From: Idiomarina sp. UBA6142
GTDB taxonomy: Bacteria; Pseudomonadota; Gammaproteobacteria; Enterobacterales; Alteromonadaceae
Assembly (NCBI GenBank): GCA_002423905.1
Contig: DIVC01000030.1
Coordinates: 1-5,418, forward strand
Length of the DNA stretch: 5,418 nucleotides
Reading direction: 5' to 3'
The notes beneath the pieces were generated by a model. That model searched no databases, was not told the origin of the DNA, and worked only from the letters and a program-made list of their open reading frames with translations. Below, one piece after another: positions 1 through 5,418 of this stretch. Every line of letters starts with the position of its first letter. Position 1 is the stretch's first letter. The translations under genes and the position numbers were made by a program.

Positions 1-79
1 CAACTCGCATCGTTTGCTTATTTTTCAGACAAATTGAACGTTTTATAACTGTTATAGGTCTATAAACCCTGTTAGTGTC

Positions 80-95
80 TAGAGATTAATCTCTA
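80..95. repeat. Perfect 16-bp palindrome upstream of the exported protein
   Basis: TAGAGATTAATCTCTA reads the same on both strands and ends 38 bases before the ATG at 134. It has no spacer, so a dimeric DNA-binding protein site is more natural than an RNA hairpin. It has no T run, so it is not a terminator. A looser dyad, GGTCTATAAACC (57-68, 10 of 12 bases symmetric), lies just upstream. The surrounding 1-133 is AT-rich and must hold the promoter of the gene, but no pair of hexamers with good spacing is convincing: TTGAAC (34-39) has no matching -10 at 16-18 bases. Which regulator might bind is unknown. Confidence 0.4.
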
Positions 96-133
96 AATAC
101 CTAAAATTATAACTACAGAACAACGGACTTCTC

Positions 134-928
134 ATGAAATTGACAACGACCATTAGCGTGGCCGCGCTGCTGATACTTTCTTCATTCGCTGTAATGGCCG
201 ATGAACAGCACGTACAACCTATTGCCCCAGAACTATATCAACTTGATGAAGAAAACCAACGCCTCGTCGCAACCTATAAAAGAATGTTTAGATATTATTC
301 ACGGCGTAATTTTTCGAACACCCGCACCGTAAGAGTTCTACTCAGTAACTACCCTCAGCACGTAGAACCTATCATGTACACCGCATTTGATCGTTACCCC
401 AAAAGCTATCGTTATCTTATCAAAGCAGCGATCGATGCCGAACCAGCATTTACCCGCGATATAATAACTATGGCTTTAAATATGGGCGTCGGTGAACCCA
501 GTGAAATTGTTAAGCTAGCGGTCGAAGCTGAACCTAGTTACGCCGACGATATCGTACGTACGGTTAGCGCTCGCAGCGAAGCTAATCTCTCTGAGATCAT
601 ACGTGTAGCAGTACGGGTTGAACCACAGATGGCATCCAGTATCATGCAGTCAGCGAGCCAAGAGCAACCCACCAAGATTGATGTCATCGTACAAGCAATT
701 CTCGAAAGCGTGCCAACAATGGGCAGCTATATTGTTACTCTATTTAATGACCTGATCGGTAAGTCAACAGCAGACACCAGCGATGCTGAGCGAGCATTAC
801 AGCGCGATCGCGCAACGCAAGTCATCTTGGGTGCGCATCGAGCCGGTTTAGATATTGAGCAGCTACGCTTAACCGCAACGCAGTATGGTATTAGCGAGAA
901 TGAACTCAGTGAACTGATTAAACCCTAG
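134..928 (+). CDS. Exported helical-repeat protein of unknown function
   Basis: I do not recognise this 264-residue protein. Residues 1-22 look like a Sec signal peptide: Lys2, a hydrophobic core around residues 7-20 and a V-M-A site, so cleavage is expected after Ala22. There is no lipobox cysteine and no cysteine anywhere, which fits a soluble periplasmic or secreted protein. Residues about 30-64 are polar and rich in Tyr and Arg. Residues 65-209 form five repeats of exactly 30 residues, marked by Pro74, Pro104, Pro134, Pro164 and Pro194, three of them in an A-E-P or V-E-P context. They probably fold as paired helices, like HEAT or TPR solenoids. The tail (about 215-264) looks helical and charged. 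The ATG at 134 is chosen because it gives the full signal peptide, although the upstream match to a Shine-Dalgarno is weak (CGGA, seven bases before the start). It runs convergently to rplQ and shares its terminator. A binding or scaffold role is only a guess; no catalytic motif is visible. Confidence 0.85.
   Translation: MKLTTTISVAALLILSSFAVMADEQHVQPIAPELYQLDEENQRLVATYKRMFRYYSRRNFSNTRTVRVLLSNYPQHVEPIMYTAFDRYPKSYRYLIKAAIDAEPAFTRDIITMALNMGVGEPSEIVKLAVEAEPSYADDIVRTVSARSEANLSEIIRVAVRVEPQMASSIMQSASQEQPTKIDVIVQAILESVPTMGSYIVTLFNDLIGKSTADTSDAERALQRDRATQVILGAHRAGLDIEQLRLTATQYGISENELSELIKP
326..760 (+). repeat. Five 30-residue repeats within the exported protein
   Basis: The units cover residues 65-94, 95-124, 125-154, 155-184 and 185-209, the last incomplete. 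The shared pattern is roughly I-[IV]-x-x-A-[IV]-x-x-[EV]-P, then about five residues later a D/S-I-[IVM] step. Units 2 to 4 are the most alike (A-I-D-A-E-P, A-V-E-A-E-P, A-V-R-V-E-P). Unit 1 is diverged (Y-P at 73-74) and has an extra Y-P at 88-89, half a period later. The DNA copies are not obviously similar, so the duplication is old and kept at protein level. Confidence 0.75.
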
Positions 929-956
929 ACTACCTGTTTCTAAATTCATCAAAGAC

Positions 957-984
957 AAAAAAGCCGGCTTACGCCGGCTTTTTT
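957..984. terminator. Bidirectional intrinsic terminator between convergent genes
   Basis: Six A, then GCCGGC, a TTAC loop, GCCGGC and six T. The arms 957-968 and 973-984 pair over 12 bp with a four-base loop. Read on either strand this is a GC-rich hairpin followed by a U run, so it can end the plus-strand gene (stop at 928) and the alpha operon transcript (rplQ stop at 1011). It is the only strong terminator in the window. Confidence 0.92.
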
Positions 985-1010
985 AGTTCGACCACAAAAC
1001 TGTGGGCTAC

Positions 1011-1412
1011 TTATTCCTCTACAGCAACTTCTTCAGCAGCTACAGCGGTAGTTTCTGGACGGTCAACTAATTCAACGTAAGCCATTGGCGCGTTGTCACC
1101 AGCACGGAAACCACACTTCATAATACGAGTGTAGCCACCTGGGCGCTGAGCGAAACGTGGACCAATTTCACTGAACAATTTACCAACCACTTCTTCGTCA
1201 CGCGTACGAGCAAAGGCCAAACGGCGGTTTGCTACGCTATCTTGCTTGGCTAAAGTGATTAGCGGCTCGATAACACGACGCAGTTCTTTCGCTTTAGGCA
1301 AGGTGGTTTTGATCACTTCGTGACGAACCAACGAACTTGCCATATTGCTGAACATCGCTTTACGATGACTGCTGTTGCGGTTGAGTTGACGACCACTCTT
1401 ACGATGGCGCAT
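1011..1412 (-). CDS. rplQ: 50S ribosomal protein L17 (bL17)
   Basis: L17 is a protein of the large ribosomal subunit near the peptide exit side. The 133-residue product opens with the hallmark [10 protein letters not shown] and follows the E. coli protein closely through [12 protein letters not shown], the [13 protein letters not shown] core and [15 protein letters not shown]. coli L17 has 127 residues. The extra length is an acidic, Ala/Val/Glu-rich tail (about residues 122-133), a part that varies widely in the family. An AAGGG Shine-Dalgarno lies seven bases before the ATG. It is the last gene of the alpha operon, 39 bases after rpoA and 26 bases before the terminator. Confidence 0.98.
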   Translation of the reverse strand: MRHRKSGRQLNRNSSHRKAMFSNMASSLVRHEVIKTTLPKAKELRRVIEPLITLAKQDSVANRRLAFARTRDEEVVGKLFSEIGPRFAQRPGGYTRIMKCGFRAGDNAPMAYVELVDRPETTAVAAEEVAVEE

Positions 1413-1451
1413 GTCTATACCCTTCTCAGTAATTCTCGGTAAAAGATGATC

Positions 1452-2441
1452 TTAGTCGCGATCAACCAGACTTGCTGGTGGCCAGTTTTCTAGGCGCATG
1501 CCTAAAGACAAACCACGTGATGCAAGTACGTCCTTGATCTCGGTCAGCGATTTCTTACCCAGGTTAGGAGTTTTCAACAACTCAACCTCGGTACGCTGCA
1601 CTAAGTCACCAATGTACTGAATAGCTTCTGCTTTCAAACAGTTCGCAGAACGCACAGTTAATTCCAAATCGTCTACCGGACGAAGAAGGATCGGATCAAA
1701 CTCCGGCTTCTCTTCCTTCGCTTCTGGCTCACTCATATCACGCAACTCAACAAAAGCTTCTAGCTGTTCAGCTAAAATTGTCGCTGCGCGACGGATCGCT
1801 TCTTCAGGATCCAAAGTACCATTGGTTTCCATGTCGATGACTAATTTATCTAAGTCGGTACGTTGCTCAACCCGCGCAGAATCTACGCTGTAAGCAATTC
1901 GCTCAACCGGACTAAATGATGCATCAACAAGTAAACGACCGATTGGACGCTCATCATCGTCAGCAGACTGACGTGCCCCAGCTGGAACATAACCACGACC
2001 ACGCTCTACCTTAATCGTCATTTCGATCTCGGTGTCACCTGTTAAAGTACAGATGAGGTGTTCAGGGTTAACAATTTCAACATCACCATCATGGATGATG
2101 TCACCAGCCGTGACAGGGCCTGCTCCGGATTTTTTCAAGGTCAGTTTAGCTTCATCTTTGCTTTCCATGCGAATCGCCAAACCTTTAAGGTTCAGCAAAA
2201 TCTCGATGATATCTTCCTGAACGCCCTCTTTACTACTGTACTCGTGCTGTACGCCAGCAATCTCAACTTCAGTCACTGCACAACCTGGCATTGACGAAAG
2301 TAGAATACGACGCAAAGCATTGCCCAGCGTGTGGCCAAAGCCACGCTCAAGAGGCTCCAACGTCACCTTCGCGTGAGTCGGGCTGATTTGCTCAATATCG
2401 ACTAGCCTTGGCTTAAGGAATTCGGTAACAGAACCCTGCAT
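1452..2441 (-). CDS. rpoA: DNA-directed RNA polymerase subunit alpha
   Basis: The alpha subunit dimerises to start assembly of RNA polymerase, and its C-terminal domain binds UP elements and activators. The product has 329 residues, the same as E. coli. The N-terminal domain (about 1-235) includes H-T-L-G-N-A-L-R-R with Arg45, which contacts the beta subunit in E. coli. A charged linker (about 236-248, E-A-K-E-E-K-P-E) leads to the C-terminal domain (about 249-329). DNA-contact residues of E. coli (R265, N268, C269, G296, K298, S299, E302) are all present one position lower: R264, N267, C268, G295, K297, S298, E301. The last residues (L-V-D-R-D) differ from E. coli. An AGAGGA Shine-Dalgarno precedes the ATG. 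The gene lies 25 bases after rpsD in the alpha operon, which ties polymerase supply to ribosome synthesis. Confidence 0.99.
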   Translation of the reverse strand: MQGSVTEFLKPRLVDIEQISPTHAKVTLEPLERGFGHTLGNALRRILLSSMPGCAVTEVEIAGVQHEYSSKEGVQEDIIEILLNLKGLAIRMESKDEAKLTLKKSGAGPVTAGDIIHDGDVEIVNPEHLICTLTGDTEIEMTIKVERGRGYVPAGARQSADDDERPIGRLLVDASFSPVERIAYSVDSARVEQRTDLDKLVIDMETNGTLDPEEAIRRAATILAEQLEAFVELRDMSEPEAKEEKPEFDPILLRPVDDLELTVRSANCLKAEAIQYIGDLVQRTEVELLKTPNLGKKSLTEIKDVLASRGLSLGMRLENWPPASLVDRD

Positions 2442-2466
2442 TGTGTCCTCTCTATATGCTTAAGCT

Positions 2467-3087
2467 TTACTTAGAGTAAAGCTCTACGATCAACTGTTCG
2501 TTAATTTCAGCAGACAAGTCGCTACGCTCTGGAAGACGTTTGAACTGACCTTCCAATTTGCTGTTGTCTACTTCCAACCACACTGGTTTTTCGCGTTGGT
2601 CTGCGAGTTCTAGTGCAGCAGCGATGCGCGCCTGCTTTTTCGCTTTTTCGCGAACGGAAACAACGTCTGCCGCACGAACTTTGAACGACGGAATGTTGAC
2701 TACTTGACCATTCACTACCACAGCTTTATGGCTGACCAACTGACGAGCTTCAGCACGTGTCGACGCGAATCCCATACGGTAAACGACGTTGTCTAAGCGT
2801 GACTCAAGCAATTGCAGCAAGTTCTCACCAGTGTTGCCTTTTAAACGGGCAGCTTCTTTATAGTAATTACGGAATTGACGCTCAAGAATGCCGTAGATAC
2901 GACGAACTTTTTGCTTTTCACGTAACTGTAAACCGTAATCAGACAGGCGACCACGACGTGCGCCGTGCTGACCTGGTGCGCTTTCGAGCTTACATTTAGT
3001 ATCGATTGCGCGGACGCCGCTTTTGAGGAACAAATCTGTCCCTTCGCGACGACTTAGTTTGAGTTTTGGACCCAAATATCTAGCCAT
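2467..3087 (-). CDS. rpsD: 30S ribosomal protein S4 (uS4), alpha operon repressor
   Basis: S4 is a primary 16S rRNA-binding protein that starts assembly of the small-subunit body and also helps in rRNA antitermination. In E. coli it represses translation of its own operon at the leader before rpsM. The 206 residues match E. coli in length. It begins [20 protein letters not shown]. Only one cysteine (Cys32) lies in the N-terminal region, so it is the zinc-free form. The S4 RNA-binding domain covers about residues 96-160 ([11 protein letters not shown], then A-R-Q-L-V-S-H-K-A). The end, L-I-V-E-L-Y-S-K, is the family's usual one. GGAG lies seven bases before the ATG; the gap to rpsK is 30 bases. 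Confidence 0.99.
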   Translation of the reverse strand: MARYLGPKLKLSRREGTDLFLKSGVRAIDTKCKLESAPGQHGARRGRLSDYGLQLREKQKVRRIYGILERQFRNYYKEAARLKGNTGENLLQLLESRLDNVVYRMGFASTRAEARQLVSHKAVVVNGQVVNIPSFKVRAADVVSVREKAKKQARIAAALELADQREKPVWLEVDNSKLEGQFKRLPERSDLSAEINEQLIVELYSK

Positions 3088-3117
3088 GTTCTTTCTCCAA
3101 CTATCGTATGGCGCCTA

Positions 3118-3507
3118 TTAAACGCGACGTTTTTTAGGCGGACGACAACCGTTGTGAGGAATTGGTGTCACATCAGTAATATTAGTGATGCGATAACCTA
3201 CCGCGTTCAGAGCACGAATCGATGACTCGCGACCTGGGCCTGGGCCCTTAACGAACACTTCAAGGTTTTTCAAACCATATTCCTTTGCCATTTCACCTGC
3301 GCGTTCAGCTGCAACCTGAGCTGCGAACGGGGTTGATTTACGTGATCCACGGAAACCAGAGCCACCAGCTGTCGCCCATGACAAGGCATTGCCTTGACGA
3401 TCGGTGATAGTCACAATGGTGTTATTGAAAGACGCATGGATGTGGGCCATGCCATCAGCAACTTGTTTTTTAACGCGTTTGCGAGCGCGAGTTGGTTGTT
3501 TAGCCAT
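3118..3507 (-). CDS. rpsK: 30S ribosomal protein S11 (uS11)
   Basis: S11 sits on the platform of the small subunit, near the 3' end of 16S rRNA and the mRNA exit. The product has 129 residues, as in E. coli. A basic N-terminus (R-A-R-K-R-V-K-K) is followed by the conserved [15 protein letters not shown], the glycine-rich [30 protein letters not shown] and the usual end [18 protein letters not shown] Shine-Dalgarno stands before the ATG and overlaps the end of rpsM: the TAG stop of rpsM lies directly before it, with an 11-base gap. This suggests coupled translation of the two genes. Confidence 0.99.
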   Translation of the reverse strand: MAKQPTRARKRVKKQVADGMAHIHASFNNTIVTITDRQGNALSWATAGGSGFRGSRKSTPFAAQVAAERAGEMAKEYGLKNLEVFVKGPGPGRESSIRALNAVGYRITNITDVTPIPHNGCRPPKKRRV

Positions 3508-3518
3508 TGCTCAGCTCC

Positions 3519-3875
3519 CTATTTCTTAATCGGTTTACGCGGACCTTTACGGGTACGCGCATTTGTTTTAGTGCGTTGTCCACGTAATGGTAAGCTGCGA
3601 CGATGACGAAGACCACGGTAACATCCGAGATCCATCAAGCGTTTGATATTCATAGAAACTTCACGACGTAAGTCACCTTCAACGGTGAACTTCGCGACTG
3701 CTTCACGCAGAATATCGAGTTTATCTTCTGACAAAGAGCCGATCTTTGTGTCTTCGGCGATGTCGATCGAAGCTAAGATAGCTTTCGAGCGAGTACGGCC
3801 GATACCGTAGATCGCAGTCAGGGCAATGACTGCATGCTTATTGTCAGGAACGTTAATGCCAGCGATACGGGCCAC
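3519..3875 (-). CDS. rpsM: 30S ribosomal protein S13 (uS13), GTG start
   Basis: S13 is in the head of the small subunit, where it forms intersubunit bridges with the large subunit and its C-terminal tail reaches the P-site tRNA. The start is the GTG at 3875, giving [10 protein letters not shown] and 118 residues, as in E. coli, which also uses GTG here. A GTG two codons upstream (3881) is open but would add M-L and lies only two bases from the Shine-Dalgarno, so it is not used. Visible marks are the helix-hairpin-helix-like [29 protein letters not shown] and the basic tail [15 protein letters not shown]. It is the first gene of the alpha operon and the direct target of S4 translational control in E. 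coli. Confidence 0.98.
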   Translation of the reverse strand: MARIAGINVPDNKHAVIALTAIYGIGRTRSKAILASIDIAEDTKIGSLSEDKLDILREAVAKFTVEGDLRREVSMNIKRLMDLGCYRGLRHRRSLPLRGQRTKTNARTRKGPRKPIKK

Positions 3876-3958
3876 TAACACGTCTCCTATTGGTTAAAGG
3901 GCACCTGGTTGAAAAGCCCGTTAGGATACTCAACCGGAATCCAGATTGCAAACATATC
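3864..3958 (-). promoter_or_regulatory. Alpha-operon leader, likely S4 translational operator
   Basis: This resembles the E. coli alpha-operon ribosome binding site (Rfam Alpha_RBS), where S4 binds a pseudoknot and traps the ribosome at the rpsM start. On the mRNA, UUGAGUAUCCU and ACGGGCUUUUCA recur in the same order as in E. coli, as does the GUG start. Visible pairings: GGUUGA (3935-3930) with UCAACC (3912-3907); GGGC (3919-3916), inside that loop, with GCCC (3902-3899) downstream, which would form an H-type pseudoknot; and UCCUA (3926-3922) with the Shine-Dalgarno. The short 4-bp pairing is weak alone. The homology is recalled, not searched; the exact ends are approximate. Confidence 0.8.
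3884..3889 (-). promoter_or_regulatory. Shine-Dalgarno of rpsM
   Basis: On the mRNA this is UAGGAG, eight bases before the GUG at 3875. The spacing decides the start codon against the in-frame GTG at 3881. Its UAGGA (3889-3885) is exactly complementary to UCCUA in the leader (3926-3922), so the site could be covered in one leader fold. Confidence 0.85.
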
Positions 3959-3962
3959 AAAG

Positions 3963-3993
3963 CCGCAGCCGGAAATTATATTTCAGGCTGCGG
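3963..3993 (-). other. Hairpin between rpmJ and rpsM (spc-alpha boundary)
   Basis: Arms 3963-3970 and 3986-3993 pair perfectly over 8 bp (CCGCAGCC with GGCTGCGG). After one mismatch, 3972-3976 pairs with 3980-3984 for five more, leaving a three-base loop. On the mRNA side the hairpin is followed by CUUUGAUAUG, not a U run, so it is at best a weak terminator or pause site between the spc and alpha operons. It may also shield the rpmJ 3' end. A similar hairpin stands at this place in E. coli, from memory. Confidence 0.7.
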
Positions 3994-4003
3994 ACCTTAT
4001 CTT
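3975..4003 (-). promoter_or_regulatory. Candidate alpha-operon promoter
   Basis: A perfect TATAAT (3980-3975 on the minus strand) lies in the centre of the intergenic hairpin. At a 17-base spacer the -35 position (4003-3998) reads AAGATA, a poor match, and spacers of 15-19 are no better, so the promoter would be weak or need help. Initiation near 3968 would give a leader of about 93 bases that keeps the S4 target and loses most of the hairpin. The position agrees with the E. coli alpha promoter as I recall it. Confidence 0.45.
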
Positions 4004-4007
4004 CGAA

Positions 4008-4121
4008 TTAACCTTGCCGCTGCTTATGCTTTGGGTCACTACAAATTACACGCACAACTCGGTTGCGCCTAATAACTTTGCAGTTACGGCAGATTTTCTT
4101 CACGGACGCACGAACTTTCAT
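4008..4121 (-). CDS. rpmJ: 50S ribosomal protein L36 (bL36), zinc type
   Basis: L36 is a very small zinc-binding protein of the large subunit. Reading the minus strand from ATG at 4121 gives 37 residues that begin [11 protein letters not shown] and end D-P-K-H-K-Q-R-Q-G. Cys11, Cys14, Cys27 and His32 form the zinc ribbon, so this is the zinc-dependent form and not the Cys-free paralogue made under zinc shortage. E. coli has 38 residues; the one-residue loss lies between Ser28 and Pro30. Residue 21 is Arg (CGA) where E. coli has Gly. GGAG lies seven bases before the ATG. It begins 22 bases after secY and is the last gene of the spc operon. Confidence 0.97.
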   Translation of the reverse strand: MKVRASVKKICRNCKVIRRNRVVRVICSDPKHKQRQG

Positions 4122-4143
4122 TGCTACACTCCGTAATCAAATC

Positions 4144-5418
4144 TTAACGGCCGAAGCCTTTAAGATTAGCTTTTTTCAGGACCGAGTCATACTGATGAGA
4201 TGTCAGATGATTTTGGACCTGAGCCATAAAGTCCATAATAACTACCACGATAATTAATAGAGATGTGCCGCCGAAATAAAACTGCACATTCCAAGCAATC
4301 ATCATGAACTCAGGAATTAAACAGACAAAGGTAATGTATAACGCGCCTGCAAGTGTCAAACGGGTCATTACTTTATCAATGTAACGCGATGTTTGCTCAC
4401 CCGGGCGAATGCCTGGAATGAACGCATTTGACTTCTTCAAGTTATCCGCTGTCTCACGTGGGTTAAATACCAACGCAGTATAGAAGAAACAGAAAAAGAT
4501 GATCGCGGCTGCATACAGCATGACATACAAAGGTTGGCCTGGCGCAAGCGTCAGAGCAATCTCTTGTAAGAAGTTCGCCACCATACCTTCACCTGATCCG
4601 AACCAGGTAGCGATAGAGCTTGGGAACAAAATAATGCTGGATGCAAAAATTGGTGGAATAACACCGGCCATATTAACTTTTAATGGCAAGTGAGTACTCT
4701 GAGCGGCAAATACCTTACGACCTTGCTGACGCTTGGCGTAGTTGACCACGATGCGGCGCTGTCCGCGTTCGACGAAAACTACAAAGTAAGTAACTGCTAC
4801 AACAATAACACCAATTAGCAATAACAATAATAAATGTAAATCACCCTGACGAGCTTGCTCTGCAGTCGAACCAATGGCCGACGGCAAACCCGCTACAATA
4901 CCGGTGAAAATAAGGATTGAGATACCGTTTCCAATACCACGCTCGGTAATCTGTTCACCTAACCACATTAAGAACATGGTGCCAGTGACTAAGCTTACGC
5001 TCGCAGTGAAGTAGAACCCAAAACCTGGTTCAATAACGAGCCCAGGCATCAGGTTTGGTAACGCCGTAGAGATACCAATTGATTGGAAAGTCGCGAGTAC
5101 TAATGTACCCCAACGCGTATATTGGCTAATCTTACGCCGTCCAGCCTCACCTTCTTTTTTCAACTCAGCCAACCGCGGATGTGCTACCGAGGCTAACTGC
5201 ATGATAATAGAGGCGGTGATGTAGGGCATAATACCTAGGGCAAAAATTGAAGCGCGCTCAAGAGCACCGCCGCTAAACATGTTAAACATGGAAACGATGG
5301 TGTCTTTTTGCTGCTCAAACAATTGTGCCAATACAGCGGCATCAATACCAGGAATCGGCACAAAGGAGCCCGCACGGAACACGATCAACGCGCCGAGAAC
5401 AAACAGCAGTCGACGTTT
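4144..5418 (-). CDS. secY: Protein translocase subunit SecY (5' end outside window)
   Basis: SecY is the pore-forming inner-membrane subunit of the SecYEG channel, which exports unfolded proteins with SecA and inserts membrane proteins with the ribosome. The reading frame is open to the right edge and begins [10 protein letters not shown], which matches E. coli SecY from Lys20, so about 19 residues are missing. The TTG at 5388 is an internal leucine codon, not the start. The 424 residues seen include the plug region after the first membrane segment (I-P-G-I-D-A), [21 protein letters not shown], the cytoplasmic loop with [15 protein letters not shown], the [11 protein letters not shown] and R-P-G-E-Q-T loop, and the usual end [10 protein letters not shown]. 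Hydrophobic stretches fit the ten segments of the family. It lies upstream of rpmJ in the spc operon. Confidence 0.98.
   Translation of the reverse strand, partial: KRRLLFVLGALIVFRAGSFVPIPGIDAAVLAQLFEQQKDTIVSMFNMFSGGALERASIFALGIMPYITASIIMQLASVAHPRLAELKKEGEAGRRKISQYTRWGTLVLATFQSIGISTALPNLMPGLVIEPGFGFYFTASVSLVTGTMFLMWLGEQITERGIGNGISILIFTGIVAGLPSAIGSTAEQARQGDLHLLLLLLIGVIVVAVTYFVVFVERGQRRIVVNYAKRQQGRKVFAAQSTHLPLKVNMAGVIPPIFASSIILFPSSIATWFGSGEGMVANFLQEIALTLAPGQPLYVMLYAAAIIFFCFFYTALVFNPRETADNLKKSNAFIPGIRPGEQTSRYIDKVMTRLTLAGALYITFVCLIPEFMMIAWNVQFYFGGTSLLIIVVVIMDFMAQVQNHLTSHQYDSVLKKANLKGFGR

Noticed and set aside
802..813. Palindrome GCGCGATCGCGC inside the repeat-protein gene
   Set aside because: It lies in the coding frame (Q-R-D-R-A), is a single copy in the window, and has no partner signal. 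Chance in coding DNA is enough.
2032..2999. Plus-strand open frames inside rpoA and rpsD
   Set aside because: They are antisense shadows of highly conserved genes, with composition explained by the coding strand.
3873..3881. Upstream GTG at 3881 as the start of rpsM
   Set aside because: It is only two bases from the Shine-Dalgarno and adds M-L to a protein whose family begins M-A-R-I-A-G.
3890..4136. Plus-strand open frames across the rpmJ-rpsM interval and rpmJ
   Set aside because: They lie antisense to rpmJ and to the conserved leader, have no good Shine-Dalgarno and no recognisable product.
3394..4693. Plus-strand open frames of 64-70 codons inside rpsK/rpsM and secY
   Set aside because: Same reason: the minus-strand frames are unmistakable and the opposite frames show no family features.
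5386..5388. TTG at 5388 as the secY start
   Set aside because: The frame and the homology continue upstream to the window edge (K-R-R-L-L-F), so this is an internal Leu codon.
1..5418. Mobile elements, CRISPR arrays, tRNA genes and prophage signs
   Set aside because: No transposase, integrase, direct-repeat array, tRNA-like sequence or insertion scar could be seen. The operon order is undisturbed.

Overview
The window carries the end of the spc operon and all of the alpha operon of a gammaproteobacterium, read on the minus strand, facing one unrelated plus-strand gene. The minus-strand order is secY (cut by the right edge), rpmJ, rpsM, rpsK, rpsD, rpoA, rplQ. This is the Escherichia coli order, and protein lengths match E. 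coli almost residue for residue (S13 118, S11 129, S4 206, RpoA 329). The moderate base composition, a 37-residue L36 and the residue differences from enterics suggest a non-enteric, possibly marine gammaproteobacterium. Genus cannot be settled from this sequence.

Right to left: 5418-4144 is SecY, missing about 19 N-terminal residues. 4121-4008 is rpmJ, a 37-codon zinc-type L36 gene. 4007-3876 is a 132-base regulatory interval. It holds a hairpin with a perfect TATAAT in its loop, then a leader very similar to the E. coli alpha-operon S4 target, with a possible pseudoknot and complementarity to the rpsM Shine-Dalgarno. 3875-1011 is rpsM-rpsK-rpsD-rpoA-rplQ with gaps of 11 to 39 bases and a Shine-Dalgarno before each gene. 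The operon stops at a strong hairpin (957-984) with A and T runs on both sides, which can end transcription from both directions.

Left of it, 134-928 on the plus strand encodes a 264-residue exported protein that I do not recognise. It has a clean signal peptide, no cysteine, and five helical repeats with an exact 30-residue period. Its upstream region holds a perfect 16-bp palindrome but no convincing promoter.

Together, the minus-strand genes make the protein-export channel, five ribosomal proteins and the RNA polymerase alpha subunit. In E. coli, S4 feeds back on the leader to hold the ribosomal genes in balance. Apart from the repeat protein and details of the leader, this is a highly conserved housekeeping region, and I see no new multi-gene system in it.
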